A stretch of DNA of 64,000 nucleotides from Liolophura sinensis (lineage: Eukaryota > Mollusca > Polyplacophora > Chitonida > Chitonidae). Numbering within the stretch: the first letter of the stretch is position 1; every line of letters starts with the position of its first letter. Where the stretch lies: NCBI RefSeq assembly GCF_032854445.1, contig NC_088300.1:76501966-76565965 (forward strand), written 5' to 3'. Made by a program: the position numbers and the translations under genes. The notes below the pieces were generated by a model, which saw only the letters and a program-made list of their open reading frames with translations, made no database searches and was not told where the DNA came from. This document shows, piece by piece, positions 38,555 through 50,874 of this stretch.

Positions 38555-39960
38555 TAGGCGGGTCAAGAAACTAGAAACAGTCATAAAACAAGGCCAGTCA
38601 TTTTCCTGGCACAATTTTCTTCGTGTGTATATGCATGCAACTATCATGGGCAGCAAGCGTTGATTTCAAATTTAGTTTGTTTAATTAGTTTCCTGCATAC
38701 ATATGGAGAGGTTCTCAAACACTAAAATGTTTAGCCACGTCATCCCACATATGTCTAAGACATCTTGGCCCAGTTTCACGAAGCACTCTTAACGTTAGGA
38801 GTCTGAAACTACAATGACAACGTAATGCCTTCATAATGCAGTAATACCGTACTGGTTGCCGTGGTAGTTCAGTGAACATAAGGTTAAGAATGCTTCGTGA
38901 AAGCGGGCAAAGGTGCGTGTGGGACCGATACACGATGACACCGTTCCTTCTTAAAGAAGAACACCGGATGAAGGTTTTATAAGTATAAACATATGAAATT
39001 TAATGCGTGCCATACACTGGTAAAACAAGAACAGCGCTGTAAACAATCAACAACGGATAGAACCTGAACTGAACTTGAAAACCAAAGCAACCTCCTGGTC
39101 TGAAGCACATGTATCAAATTTTTAGAGACATTTTTAGTGTTTTTAGACACTTTTTCAAGTATTACTTTGTAGCTCAGATCTCTACATGCTTTAGAGGCTT
39201 ACCTATCTAAAATAACAAACTATTACGCTAGGCTAGAAGAGTTGTATCTAATCCTCAGAGGCTTAAAGGTGGATAAAAATTAAAAATGAAATAGGTTCAG
39301 ATGAAAAAGTAAGAAAAGTTAGTTGAAAATGTCTGTAATATTTCTTGCGATCCTTCATTTGATTTTGGCATCATTCTTAAGTTTTCTTTTCCTTGAATGC
39401 ATGTTTGCCGTAATCTTTACCCTTCAACCTACCACATATGTGTTGTCGAATGGCTCACGACATGTTGATTTGCTAATGATTTAACTGGATACATGCATCT
39501 GATCATAACTTCGAAACCAAAAGTGGAACCTAGAATATTAAAGTACAACGCCAAATGATGATAATACGGCTTCATTTAAAATTTCAATAATAATGCAATG
39601 CTATATTAAAAGGTGTGTTAAATCTCATTAGTAATGTATTTAAACATATTCAAATTTATTTAACACTTGCTTTCATTCACTGATTATAGCTGATGAACTT
39701 AATAAGGCTAAGATAAGCTATGCTTACTCTACTTCCCCCAACACATAAGACTATAGCCTCGAAGCTCTGGGCGGTAAGGACAGGAAGCTTGTTTGTGCGA
39801 GTATTCTAATCTGTAAGAAAACGAGAATTCCTGAGTTTTATGAGGTGATAAAATTTGAGTCAAACTCGTGTGAGGGGTCATTTTCTTGAGCGTATTTTCT
39901 CCCTCTAAAATAGGATCATCAACCCATCCATTTTAATACAATATTCAGATTCATATCTTG
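38555..39960. other. No gene recognised
   Basis: No supported feature. Confidence 0.4.
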
Positions 39961-39984
39961 GACTCTTCGTTTAAAGATAGATAC

Positions 39985-40122
<138 letters not shown>

Positions 40123-40179
40123 AAATGTTGTAACTTTAATCAATACAATATTCATGGGATCCGAAATCACAGCCTCTGT

Positions 40180-40221
40180 TACATTTTATTTTATTTATTT
40201 ATTTGATTGGTGTTTTACGCC
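40180..40221 (-). mobile_element. SINE family A tail fragment
   Basis: TTATTTATTTGATTGGTGTT and TTACGCC, cut off exactly where the next tandem array begins. Confidence 0.7.
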
Positions 40222-40630
40222 AACAGTGTCCAACAGTGTTCATCAATGCACAGGGTCACATTACTAAGTCATGATGGAAGGTAATGTCCGTCCAACAGTA
40301 TCCCTCAAGGCAACGTACAGGGTCACATTACTAAGTCATGATGTAAGATAATGTCTGCCCAACAGTATCCCTCAAGGCGCAGGGTCACATTACTAAGTAA
40401 TGATGTAAGGTAATGTACGTCCAACAGTGTTCCTCAAGGCACAGGGTCACATTACTAAGTCATGATGTTAGATAATGTCTGCCCAACAGTATCCCTCAAG
40501 GCGCAGGTTCACATTACTAAGTCATGATGTAAGGTAATGTACGTCCAACAGTGTTCCTCAAGGTACAGGGTCACATTACTAAGTCATAATGGAAGGTAAT
40601 GTCTGTCTAACAGTGTCTCTCATGGGACTA
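40222..40630. repeat. Minisatellite, about 62 bp
   Basis: Six to seven units with CAGGGTCACATTACTAAGTC and CCAACAGTGTTCCTCAAGGC; two unit subtypes (GTCTGCCC and GTACGTCC) alternate. Confidence 0.85.
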
Positions 40631-40634
40631 AACG

Positions 40635-41935
40635 CTTAATTATATCGTGAAAATAACACAATCACGTGCACAATGCTGTTATGTTCATGATGGCGAACTA
40701 CTGATAGCGAACTGATCTGCAAAATTCCCGTTGATTCCACGTGCTTAAAGATAGCCAACTAAGCAGTGTGTCATTTAATCGAGCCTCGTTTGGCGTTGAA
40801 GTGAATCGGTATTTTCGTCACCGGAATTCCCTGATAAATGTCCAGTTCAACATACAGACGTATTACTCAGCTAAGTTCAAATTACGTTTGGTCATACACG
40901 CCATCACGGCAATGAAATGCAGGATTCTGAATGCTAACATTCACAGGTAACTCATCAGTCAATCTACGTACATGCACATTCATTGAACATTAACGTGTTT
41001 CACATTTATAACTGACAGACATCTTGCCTACCAGTCTGTAAATTCATTGTTAATCAACATGTTTAACATTTATGATAGACCCCAGGCAGTCTAATCGGAG
41101 TACATTCATGGGAAATCAATATGTTCCACATTATAACAGACATGTTGCTAAGCAGTCAGCAAATACTCACCCAAAAACCAGCTACTTTCGCGTTTATGTG
41201 TATGTGACTGGACATCCCAAGGATATTCGCGGAAAAAACACCGAGCTGTTTAAAAGTGTAATGCTGTTTGTAAAAAATGACTCCTAACACTCCTCGAGCC
41301 CTGATACTGAATACAGGACGACTTAAACCAAGTTTTTATAAAGCACTACATTTCCGAATATGTAAGAGATTCATGGAAACATGTTACCTTTTATTTCATT
41401 GCTTATGTTTCTTCGATCAGCAGTACATCTCTAGTCATCTGATCGATCAATAATTGCTATACATTTTAAAGTAATAGACTAATGTTAAAAATCCTATGAT
41501 TTTAAAGAGATTAGAAAAATTGTCAGGCTACCTTTACGTTTTCATGAATTATCATGATATCAGTAATGTGTAGAGAATGTGTATCTTACATTTGTGGTAT
41601 ATGTATGACCCAATTAATCGAAGAGCTTTCTCTGTGTTTGAGTTGCAAGTCTGCTATATTTGCTTACTAGAAAATGAACATGAGTGTGTTTCGCTGAAGC
41701 ATAAAGGACGATAAACGGTCAGAGTTAGGCTTGTCGTTTTGGGGTAAGAAGTTTCTGATAGCTTGGACATTATAATGTGTTATACAATAAATAGCAAGGT
41801 CACTCCACACTACTAAATATTATAGCTTTTGCTAACTCCCATCAAATCAGGAAATGCTACTTCTCACACAGCCACATGGTTCTTGGAGTTGTTCCCCTTG
41901 TTTGCTCATTCTAACAGTTTTTCTTACCACAGATA
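40635..41935. other. No gene recognised
   Basis: No supported feature. Confidence 0.4.
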
Positions 41936-41938
41936 AGG

Positions 41939-42211
41939 ATTTTATTTATTTATTTATTTATTTATTAGACTGGAGTTTAACGCCAGACTAAAGAATATTT
42001 TATTTACACGACAGCGGTTATCACTATGGTGGAATGAAATCTGAAAGATCACGGTCAAAACAGATGACCATCCATAGCTTTCTGCAGAACTTCCCGCGTG
42101 CCACTGGCTAGAAAGTCAACATGAGCTGGACTCACAGCGATCGCATCTGTGAGAGGCTCCCGATACGTTGTACTGCTCTAGCACGATAACAACTAGACCA
42201 CGGAGGGTTGA
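41939..42211 (-). mobile_element. SINE family A, old full-length copy
   Basis: Minus orientation, (TTTA)n start, TTTAACGCCAGACTAAAGAA, TATGGTGGAATGAAATC, ending ACTAGACCACGGAGGG. More diverged than the other full copies. Confidence 0.8.
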
Positions 42212-42214
42212 CAT

Positions 42215-43340
42215 AAAGTATTCACATGTCTTGTATAGCTTAAGAACTCGGTAGCAGAATTTCTTTCCAATATTGGCAGACCGTTCCAATCACGTGTCAG
42301 ACACGTGTCAGACATACATTAACATGAATGCTTCTATACAACCCCTACCCCCAAGTTAAAGTAAAAGAAAGCTAACATATGAAGTAAGGTTCGTCATACA
42401 GACAACTGAAAACTATGCGTAAAAACACTTTATTTTTTCAGACCTTTCTGAAGAGTGTTGAAAGTCATTCAAATATTTGAACACTCAGCTGGGCTTTAAG
42501 AGCCATATTGACGGTATCTAGAAACTCTGACGTTACATCATCTTTTTTCCTGATGTTCACCAGAAGGAAGGAATTTTGGGGAACATTATTTCAGCAATCT
42601 ATACTCATGGGTAAAAAGAGCTATTCCAACATTCAGTGTCGTGATTAGAGTTGAAAACTTCCTGTGACGTCATAGTTCCTAAACTGTTACAGTGTGATCC
42701 ACCTAAGAATTCAAATGTTTGACCTTTTTTACCGCTTTGCACAACTTTCTAAAAAGTAAATGAAAGTATATTTATGCCTACTTTTAAGTGGTATGTTTAG
42801 TGATGCGTACCTCTATTTTTAGAGGTCTTTTCCTTTAAGTGAAATTAGACAGAACTAAGACAGCTATGAAACAATAATCGCAAGGCCAATTCCCAAAACG
42901 AAGTATAGCACAAGCCACCAAAGAACTAAGAAAGTATACAGTACGAAAATAGGACGGAATCATGCAAAGAGAAGTAGTCAACAGTTTTCAATGATGCTGG
43001 AAATACACAGGTATATTATAGTCCACTGAGTGAAATAAGTATTCAAATCGTGCACCACGCTAGAAAACCTTTTCATAGCCATTTATGTATTCTTCTCCTT
43101 GTTTGCCACTATCCTTTCAATAGCTAGATCACAGAGACTCAGAGAGATATTCAATACAGTTCTCGATCGAATGAGGTATTTGCTATGGATTTCGTCCCTC
43201 CATTATTCGCGAGACTTCGGTGCAATTAACTGTTCACGCTGCTCTCTGCACCCATAACAAGAAAAGATCGTTAAAGACCACATATCGTCCATCCATATGA
43301 TTTTTCACTCGAGGAAATATGTCCTCCGACCATGAAATAC
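42215..43340. other. No gene recognised
   Basis: No supported feature. Confidence 0.4.
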
Positions 43341-43344
43341 TCGC

Positions 43345-43395
43345 TGCTATTGTACATGCGAAAAAAATCTTGAGTACGGCGTTAATAAACAACAG
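43345..43395 (+). mobile_element. SINE family A relic
   Basis: TGCGAAAAAAATCTTGAGTA then CGGCGTTAATAAACA matches the end of the family. Confidence 0.5.
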
Positions 43396-43744
43396 TAAAA
43401 CAAGTAAAACAGGACTTCTAACACATGCATGGTAAACATGGTGAAACGTGGTCCCCGTCAAAGATTTCTTTCAGATGGCAGGCGATACAAATATCGAGCT
43501 CAAATCAGTGTTCACAATGTCGGTTTCGAGGCAGGATGTCTCAGGTCCATGAAAACATCACAGATGAATGACTGTAATCAAGGAAACCCTAAAGTAACAC
43601 ATCAATTTATATTTCATCCAGGACACATTACCTTTCTATTTCACTATAGCCTGGAACTATTCACGATAAGTTGATTATAGCTACATTCAAATAAATTAGT
43701 TTCTTCAAAATTGTCTTCTTTGCATGCCTTTCTTTGTTTGATTC

Positions 43745-43870
43745 TCCGGCCGTTCGTTGGAAGTTCTGTCAGAAACCTGCGGGCTTTTCCTGGTTTACTC
43801 CCAATATAATGCTGGCCGTTGTCGTATAAGTGAAATATTCCTGAGCACGGCGTAAAACACAAATCAAAAT
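43745..43870 (+). mobile_element. SINE family A, 3' half
   Basis: TCCGGCCGTTCGTTGGAAGT through ATAATGCTGGCCGTTGTCGT to CGGCGTAAAACACAAATCAA. Confidence 0.8.
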
Positions 43871-43874
43871 ATAT

Positions 43875-44373
43875 CAATCAAAATCAAATCTTTGTTTGGT
43901 AGGTGGCACGCGTCAAACATTTTTGGCAGAGGTGTGTACTCGCATACCGGCTTATGAAATGAATAAACGGAAAACTTTATCTTAGACGACTATTTTATCA
44001 AGCCTATCCTCGTGCACCAGCGTCTGTGGTTGGAAGAAGGTCGCCTCAGTAATTGTGAGCGCGTGATCTTGTGGGATTCTAAACCTGTTAACAAGCTTGC
44101 GTGCGCATTACCAAGAAGTAATGACAACAAACTAAAGTATAGTGTACGTCTTATTTGACTGAACTGAGCACAGCTTTGCAGGTTGAATCTAAAAGTGGTA
44201 TTACCTATTTTTGTTCATTGTAAGGACACCTTAATAATTTGAATCTCAAGGGTCAAACAATATCAAGAGTCAATTGGCGGATGCCACAGTTCCTTTCCAT
44301 GATTATGTGTAACACTTTACTGTGAAGTTTCTACAGACTTTACAACACTTATGGGAATGACAGTTTGAATTTG
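43875..44373. other. No gene recognised
   Basis: Spacer between a SINE fragment and a gypsy fragment with nothing supported. Confidence 0.4.
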
Positions 44374-44376
44374 ATG

Positions 44377-44640
44377 CTATGTGCCAACATGGCAACCACC
44401 CTTAATACTAACTTCTTGTGTTAACGCGTTTGTTACAGTTACATCAACAGCCACTCTGGTCCCTCTGTTAATAGTCACCAGTGAAGCATGAACATGTACA
44501 CCTTCAGGCCACAAATGCTCCACATTTGGATCAAATATTACATCTGAACGATTATCGACTCTGGCTCTTGTGAAACATTTCATTACAACAGTCTCTCCGG
44601 CTGGCACTTTGTAGCTTTTTCTACCTGTAGTTACAAAGCC
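44377..44640 (-). pseudogene. Gypsy-type pol fragment (protease-RT linker)
   Basis: Minus frame with VPAGETVVMKCFTRARV, then VHASLVTINRGTRVAVDVTV and QEVSIKGGCHVGT. This pattern (a beta-rich stretch with a V-V-N/T-N-x5-V-x-I-x2-G end) is typical of the segment between protease and reverse transcriptase in Ty3/gypsy polyproteins. The frame is open a little further upstream and stops at both sides. No RT follows. The family resemblance is from memory. Confidence 0.5.
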
Positions 44641-44779
44641 CAGTTCTGTGTTGCTTTCTGATTAATTAAGTTAACCAGTCAATGTTCTCTTATCAACAGT
44701 GGGTAAACCTGACTGAATCAAATTAACCTTAAAGTCAAGTCCAGTTTCACGACTGTTGTCCAGATAGTCTTGTTGTCTT

Positions 44780-45695
44780 GATATGCCGGGTATCTGACTT
44801 ACAGCGGTAGTGAACCTCCGCACTATGCCGGGTATCTGACTCACAGCCGCAGTAAACCTCCGCACTATGCCGGGTATCTGACCTACAGCCGCAGTAAACC
44901 TCCGCACTATGCCGGGTATCTGACTTACAGCCGCTGTAAACCTCCGATCTATGCAGGTTATCTGACTTACAACCGTAGTAAGCCTCCGTACTATGCCGGG
45001 TATCTGACTTACAGCCGCAGTAAAACCCCCGCACTATGCTGGGTATCTGACCTACAGCCGCTGTAAACCTCCGATCTATGCAGGTTATCTGACTTACAAC
45101 CGTAGTAAGCCTCCGTACTATGCCGGGCATCTGACTTACAGCCGCTGTAAACCTCCGAACTATGCCCGTCATCTGACTTACAGCCGCAGTAAACCTCCGC
45201 AATATGCCGGGTATCTGACCTACAGCCGCAGTAAACCTCCGCACTATGCCGGGTATCTGAATTACAGCCGCTGTAAACCTCCGATCTATGCAGGTTATCT
45301 GACTTACAACCGTAGTAAGCCTCCGTACTATGCCGGGCATCTGACTTACAGCCGCTGTAAACCTCCGAACTATGCCCGTCATCTGACTTACAGCCGCAGT
45401 AAACCTCCGCAATATGCCGGGTATCTGACCTACAGCCGCAGTAAACCTCCGCACTATGCCGGGTATCTGAATTACAGCCGCTGTAAACCTCCGATCTATG
45501 CAGGTTATCTGACTTACAACCGTAGTAAGCCTCCGTACTATGCCGGGCATCTGACTTACAGCCGCTGTAAACCTCCAAACTATGCCCGTCATCTGACTTA
45601 CAGCCGCAGTAAACCTCCGCACTATGCCGGGTATCTGACTTACAGCCGCTGTAAACCTCCGCACTATGCCGGGTATCTGACTTACAGCTGCAGCT
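44780..45695. repeat. 42-bp minisatellite with 5-unit higher-order repeat
   Basis: About 22 units of TATGCCGGGTATCTGACTTA plus CAGCCGCAGTAAACCTCCGCAC. A marked variant (GATCTATGCAGG) recurs at 45073, 45283 and 45493, exactly 210 bp (five units) apart, so blocks of five were amplified together. Because 42 is a multiple of three and no unit has a stop on the minus strand, two minus frames stay open for 570-1053 bases; these are by-products. Confidence 0.9.
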
Positions 45696-45711
45696 GACCT
45701 ATAGCAAGAAT

Positions 45712-45980
45712 GAGTGATTGATTGAATGAATGAATGTTTGGACTTTAACGCCGTACTTAACAATTTTTCTGAAGACACCAGACATGACACCCCGCCCATT
45801 CACATTATACTGACACCGGTCCAATCAGTCCTGTTCTTGCTCTAACCTCTCACTGCTGTGCGCCAAGCGAGATAGTAAGAAGTACCATTTTTAGTTTTTG
45901 GTATGACCCCACCCGAGTTTGATCCCGGGTCTCCCGACTTCGAGGCGGACGCTCTAGCCATTAGGCCACCTAAGCAGTTA
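45712..45980 (-). mobile_element. SINE family B with recognisable tRNA-like head
   Basis: (GAAT)n and TTTGGACTTTAACGCCGTAC at the left, CCAGACATGACACCCCGCCC in the middle, and the head complement (GAGTTTGATCCCGGGTCTCC, then CTCTAGCCATTAGGCCACC) at the right. Read on the minus strand the head has TGGCCTAATGG (A box) and GGGATCAAACTC (B box). Confidence 0.85.
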
Positions 45981-46149
45981 TCTTTATAGCCAAAGATAGA
46001 GAGACAAACCTCAATGACCACAGGGACATTCGCTCATAGTGTCATAGTTACACTATTTCAAACGTTTTACTAAAAAGTATTACTATTTCTGCAGTCCACG
46101 ATGATACGGTAGAAGATGTAGTAAATAATGACGGTGAACATTATTTCCA

Positions 46150-48129
46150 TTATGTTTTGAAAGCTTCAGAGGGATTTTCAAGCACTTTTATAATCTCTTG
46201 AGTGCCCAAATGTTTGATGGATTTAGCTATATCCAAGGCACTTCTTCTGTGTACATTTCTCACACTGACGTCACACCCTCCTTTCAAAAGAGCCCGAATG
46301 ACGCCTGCGTGATCAATCTGGTCTTCATCTCTGTACAAGGCTGGAAGCCTGAGAAAGGCCGAGTACAATCTACCTTTAGACGCTGCTATGTGAATGGGTC
46401 GACCGCCTTCACCGTCAGTTACATCGGGATCCATTCCTAAGACAAGCAGACGACGCACCATTTTCACATTGCCGTTTCCCGCCATATAGTGAAGCGGTGT
46501 GATACCATCGCTTTGGTAGACATCAGGATTGGCCCCGACCGATAGCAGTATGTCAAAGGTTGTGTTGTCGCCGACAAAGGCAGCTTCCAGCAGTGGAGTT
46601 CTCTGTACCTTGTTTCTGAGCTCGACATCAACACCCGTGTTTATAAGTAACCGGGCCACTGTGGAGTGAGAATTCCGGACGGCTAGGTGCAGTGCGGAAT
46701 CCCCGGATGCGTCCAGATGCCACGGTTTAGCTCCCAGCGACAGCAATAGTTCCACTACCTCATAATGGCCTAGTTCTGCCGCCAGAGTCAGCGGTACCTT
46801 ATCCCAAAGAGGTGCCTCCACATCCGTTCCGGATTCAATCAGTTCTTTAATACGCCCGAGCTTTTCTTCTCCCACTGCGATATATAACTCGTTGACGTGC
46901 ATAGGATGAAATCGCATGCTATCATGTTCCAAGTCTAGATAGAGTTTCAGACGTTTGGCTATCGGCATTCTCTGAATCTTGTTCAGAGCCCCTCCCTTGA
47001 TATGTCGTCTTATTTCATACCTGCAAAATGACTGAAGTGTGAACTGTCTCTCAAGTAACAGTTTATCAAGAATAGGTTCGTCTATAACGTCGACGGGCTT
47101 CTCCTCTGTTGCACTTATTTCACTTAAATTCTGAAGACGATACGGGCTTATGGAGGACAATACCAAACGTATCATCTCATGTCTTTCTTTCCTTGAACCA
47201 AGAGGTTTCTTTTCTATTTCGCGAACCATGCTTAATGCGTCTCGTTTCTTGGTGTCTAAGGTATTGAGGTAAAAATTAACGTCCGCTCCGTACAGCATCA
47301 GTACCTTGGCTAAATAGTGGCGCTGCTGATTTCTTTGAAAAGCCCAATGAAGAGGACTAAAGTCGAACTTGTCAACCAAGTTGACATCACATCCGGCTTC
47401 CAAAAGAAGACATACAGCACACACGTTGTTGTCTAACACTGCCAAATGCAAGGCTGAGCGACCCCTAAAATCCCGAGCGTTGAGGTCACACCCTTTTATT
47501 ACCAGAACGTCAATCAAGGCAGCCATTTTAGAAACACTTTTGTCCAGCATCGATGTGTACACGTTGTAATTTACTCCACAAATTGCGGCCATCAGAGGGG
47601 TGTGGCCCGGGTGGTTATGGCTGTCGTTGGTTGCCATATTCACGTCGCCACCATGCCGTATTAAGGCAAGGGCCATGCCGTGACGATTGTTCTTACAGGC
47701 TCGGTAAAGTGGGCTTTCTCCGCCGTTTGACGTTTTGTTGACGCTAGCACCGTGTGCGATCAGAAGGTCAGCCATTTCCGGGTGGTCGTACCACGCTGCA
47801 GCCCCAAGCGGAGTTATTCCTAATATATCTGCCTGATCAACGTTACCTCCCAACGAAAGCAGACGTTTTGCCAGATTCACTTGACCGTTCTTAGCGGCCG
47901 CATACAAAGGTGTCCGGTCAAACTGATTGGCAGAGTTGGGGTTAAAATACGGAGCTTCGACAATAACGTCCAGTATGACTTCATCGCCGACATTTATGGC
48001 TTTTGTACAAGCTGTTTGCCGATTGATGCAATAATTCAAGTCAACACCTTGGCGAACAAGCCTTGTCACGCTACTGAGGTCATTTGTGGTGATGGCTTCG
48101 TGAAGTTCTTGTATATCTTCGGCTGCCAT
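46150..48129 (-). CDS. Ankyrin-repeat protein with internal SOCS-box-like motif
   Basis: Single-exon frame of 659 codons, intact. Residues 5-290 hold about eight ankyrin repeats (for example FDRTPLYAAAKNGQVNLAKR and RGRSALHLAVLDNNVCAVC). Residues 364-401 fit a SOCS box: TLQSFCRYEI is the Elongin-BC-binding part (L-x3-C) and RMPIAKRLKLYL the Cullin-5-like part. Residues 408-650 hold about seven more ankyrin repeats (SGDSALHLAV, DGITPLHYMAGNG). ASB-family proteins join ankyrin repeats to a terminal SOCS box and act as substrate receptors of Cullin-5 ubiquitin ligases; here the box is central, with a second ankyrin block after it. The ATG follows a T8-AAG acceptor-like site, so an upstream 5' UTR exon is likely. 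Its GC content is clearly above its surroundings, as expected for real coding sequence. A cytosolic role is likely; the target is unknown. Confidence 0.92.
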   Translation of the reverse strand: MAAEDIQELHEAITTNDLSSVTRLVRQGVDLNYCINRQTACTKAINVGDEVILDVIVEAPYFNPNSANQFDRTPLYAAAKNGQVNLAKRLLSLGGNVDQADILGITPLGAAAWYDHPEMADLLIAHGASVNKTSNGGESPLYRACKNNRHGMALALIRHGGDVNMATNDSHNHPGHTPLMAAICGVNYNVYTSMLDKSVSKMAALIDVLVIKGCDLNARDFRGRSALHLAVLDNNVCAVCLLLEAGCDVNLVDKFDFSPLHWAFQRNQQRHYLAKVLMLYGADVNFYLNTLDTKKRDALSMVREIEKKPLGSRKERHEMIRLVLSSISPYRLQNLSEISATEEKPVDVIDEPILDKLLLERQFTLQSFCRYEIRRHIKGGALNKIQRMPIAKRLKLYLDLEHDSMRFHPMHVNELYIAVGEEKLGRIKELIESGTDVEAPLWDKVPLTLAAELGHYEVVELLLSLGAKPWHLDASGDSALHLAVRNSHSTVARLLINTGVDVELRNKVQRTPLLEAAFVGDNTTFDILLSVGANPDVYQSDGITPLHYMAGNGNVKMVRRLLVLGMDPDVTDGEGGRPIHIAASKGRLYSAFLRLPALYRDEDQIDHAGVIRALLKGGCDVSVRNVHRRSALDIAKSIKHLGTQEIIKVLENPSEAFKT

Positions 48130-48434
48130 CTTTACCTTAAAAAAAAGACAACAACAGAATTTTAATATTATTTGTAGTCCTAAGATACAAGCGTGTGATA
48201 TTTTAAAAACTTCATTTTACGTAGATCAGTGGATGTTTTTGTACTCACACTTCAAACCCACAACTGTCTTAAAGAAGGGATGTATATTGTCCTAAGAAAA
48301 TTTGGCCCATGTAATGTGCTTTTTTTTACTGTTTGTAATTATACATCAATGTTTCTGTATAGATGTACGCGTAACGCGTACATCTTTAAACATCTTTAAG
48401 CGTAAAGACAGTTCATGAGGAGCGCGAACATTCA

Positions 48435-49605
48435 TGACCCCATAGGACAATTCCCTCTATGGATAATTCCCTCTATGGATATTTACATCTATGGACAATT
48501 CCCGCTCTGGATATTTACATTCATGGACAATTCCCTGTATGGACAATTCCCTCTTTGGATATTTACCTCATAGAACAATTCCCTCTATGGATATTTACCT
48601 CATAGGACAATTCCCTCTATGGATATTTACCTCATAGAACAATTCCCTCTATGGATATTTACCTCATAGGACAATTCCCTCTATGGACATTTACCCCATA
48701 GGACAATTCCCTCTATGGACAATTCCCTCTAGGGATATTTACATCTATTGACAATTCCCCCCATGGATAATTTCCTCTATGGATATTTACATCTATGGAC
48801 AACTCCCGCTCTGGATATTTACATTCATGGACAATTCCCTGTATGGACAATTCCCTCTTTGGATATTTACCTCATAGAACAATTCCCTCTATGGATATTT
48901 ACCTCATAGGACAATTCCCTCTATGGATATTTACCTCATAGAACAATTCCCTCTATGGATATTTACCTCATAGGACAATTCCCTCTATGGACATTTACCC
49001 CATAGGACAATTCCCTCTATGGACAATTCCCTCTAGGGATATTTACATCTATTGACAATTCCCTCCATGGACATTTACCCCATAGGACAATTCCCTCTAT
49101 GGATATTTACATCTATGGACAATTACCTCTATGGACATTTACATCTATGGACATTTACCTCTTAGAGCAAATCCCTCTATGAACATTTGTATCTATCGAC
49201 ATTTACCCCATAGGACAATTTCGTCTATGGACATTTTCTCCACAGAACAATTCTCTCTATGGACATTTACATCAATGAACATTTACCTCATAGGGCAAAT
49301 CCCTCTACGGACATTTACATCTATGGACATTTACCCCATAGGACAATTTCGTCTATGGACATTTTCTCCACACAACAACTCCCCACTTTGGACATTTACA
49401 TTTATGGACAATTCCCTCTATGCACATTTATCCCACAGGACAATTCCCTCTATGGACATTTACACCTAAGGACTGTTCCCTCTATCGACATTTTCCCCAC
49501 AGGGCAATTTCCTCTATGGACATTTACCCCGTAGGACAATTCCCTCTGTGGACAATTCCCTCTACAGACATTCCCTCTACAGGTCAATTTCCTAATGTAT
49601 ATACG
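48435..49605. repeat. Large complex minisatellite
   Basis: Mixed units of GGACAATTCCCTCTATGG and ATATTTACCTCATA (about 32 bp together). A block near 48519-48760 is repeated almost exactly at 48823-49064, an offset of 304 bp. Open frames crossing the right half (49131-49534) are by-products. Confidence 0.9.
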
Positions 49606-49609
49606 TCTA

Positions 49610-50085
49610 ACTAGGAAGTGAACTCATTTTTTCTTCTTATTTGATATCGTTTATTGCAGTTTATCACATATTTGCACAACTTTAAAATCATGACAGTTTG
49701 GCCAAACAGCTTTATATGGGTGTAACAGGTATGCTACCATCTAATGCAGTAGCCTGGTAGGCATGGATTGTTAAGCAAGTCCTCCCCTTGTAATCTCGTT
49801 AAGCATCATGTGGAGTGACAGATCCAAGTCTGACTCCAGAAACTACAGCCAGGTACAATAGAACTTTTACAAAACAATGGCGCACATCTCCACAACCCCC
49901 TAGATTTATACATGTAAAGCAGATTCATAGTTTCATGAATTAATAAAGCAAAATGTGCTGCAAAACCCAATTATGCAAAATTACAAATACAAACTTAAAT
50001 CTACTATATGTAATATAACAACAACAAATCGGCTCCATATACACTGTATATTTGACCAAATACTAGTACCTTGGCTACATATATA
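49610..50085. other. No gene recognised
   Basis: No supported feature. Confidence 0.4.
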
Positions 50086-50089
50086 TCAG

Positions 50090-50160
50090 GGGGAAATGTC
50101 CAAAGGGAAAATGTTCACTAGAGAAATTGTCCATGCGGGAAAATGCTCAGACGGCCAAGT
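50090..50160 (-). repeat. Inverted outlier of the 48.4-49.6 kb minisatellite
   Basis: GGGGAAATGTCCAAAGGGAA and GAGAAATTGTCCATGCGGG read as the reverse complement of the array units (GGACATTTACC, GGACAATTCC). Confidence 0.55.
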
Positions 50161-50249
50161 TTTAGACAGAAAAATATATCATTATGACAAATTAACCGGC
50201 GACAAAGTGTGTGACTATTCCATTTGGTTAAACACATATTAGAAATATA

Positions 50250-50505
50250 TGTATGTATATATGCTTGGGGTTTTACGTCGTTCTTCGCAATTTTTCAGTC
50301 AATTGACGTTAAGGAGTCATTAAGTTTGTGTACATGTACTGTGTATATTTGTGGCAGGGCGAGTTCATGCTTCCAAAGTGCTGCCGCCACTGAAGTATCA
50401 TGCCGAAGCCACCGGACATGACACCCAACCCAGTCACAATATACTGACACCAGGTCAACCAGTCCTGTTTCCTTGTTCTAACCCCTCAATGCTGGCAAAT
50501 GACGA
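50250..50505 (-). mobile_element. SINE family B, head lost
   Basis: GCTTGGGGTTTTACGTCGTT, GTGGCAGGGCGAGTTCATGC, CTGAAGTATCATGCCGAAGC and ACCAGTCCTGTTTCCTTG in family order, ending at ATGCTGGCAAATGACG without the tRNA-like part. Confidence 0.75.
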
Positions 50506-50870
50506 ATTTCAGGAACATTTATAACTGTTAAAAAGCAGTTAACATCAAGGGCGTTATCGAACACCCGTGACTTGCACCATGCTATACCAACATGTAGTAA
50601 CAATAGGCTTCACAGCGAGAATGTACCAGCCGGGAAGAACAAAATACACGCTGTGGTCCTACATAAAAAAATAATATCATTTGCAAATATGTTACCTGCA
50701 GCTGTTGGCACAATATCATACACTGGCATAATCACCACCATTTGAACACATGCAGATTGCCATTCAATAAATACAACTGTAGGCCTAATGAAACCAATCC
50801 TTCAGGTAGTCTCTGCTAACATGATAAAATACTAGTTTACGTTATGCTGAGGAGAAAATTCATTCTCAAG
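50506..50870. other. No gene recognised
   Basis: Spacer between two family B copies. Confidence 0.4.
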
Positions 50871-50874
50871 CCTG

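Noticed and set aside
44747-45799. 350-codon repeat protein
   Set aside because: Frame kept open only by a 42-bp minisatellite without stops; a second frame is open over the same units.
45920-45975. tRNA gene on the minus strand
   Set aside because: It is the head of a family B SINE; no complete cloverleaf can be paired by eye.
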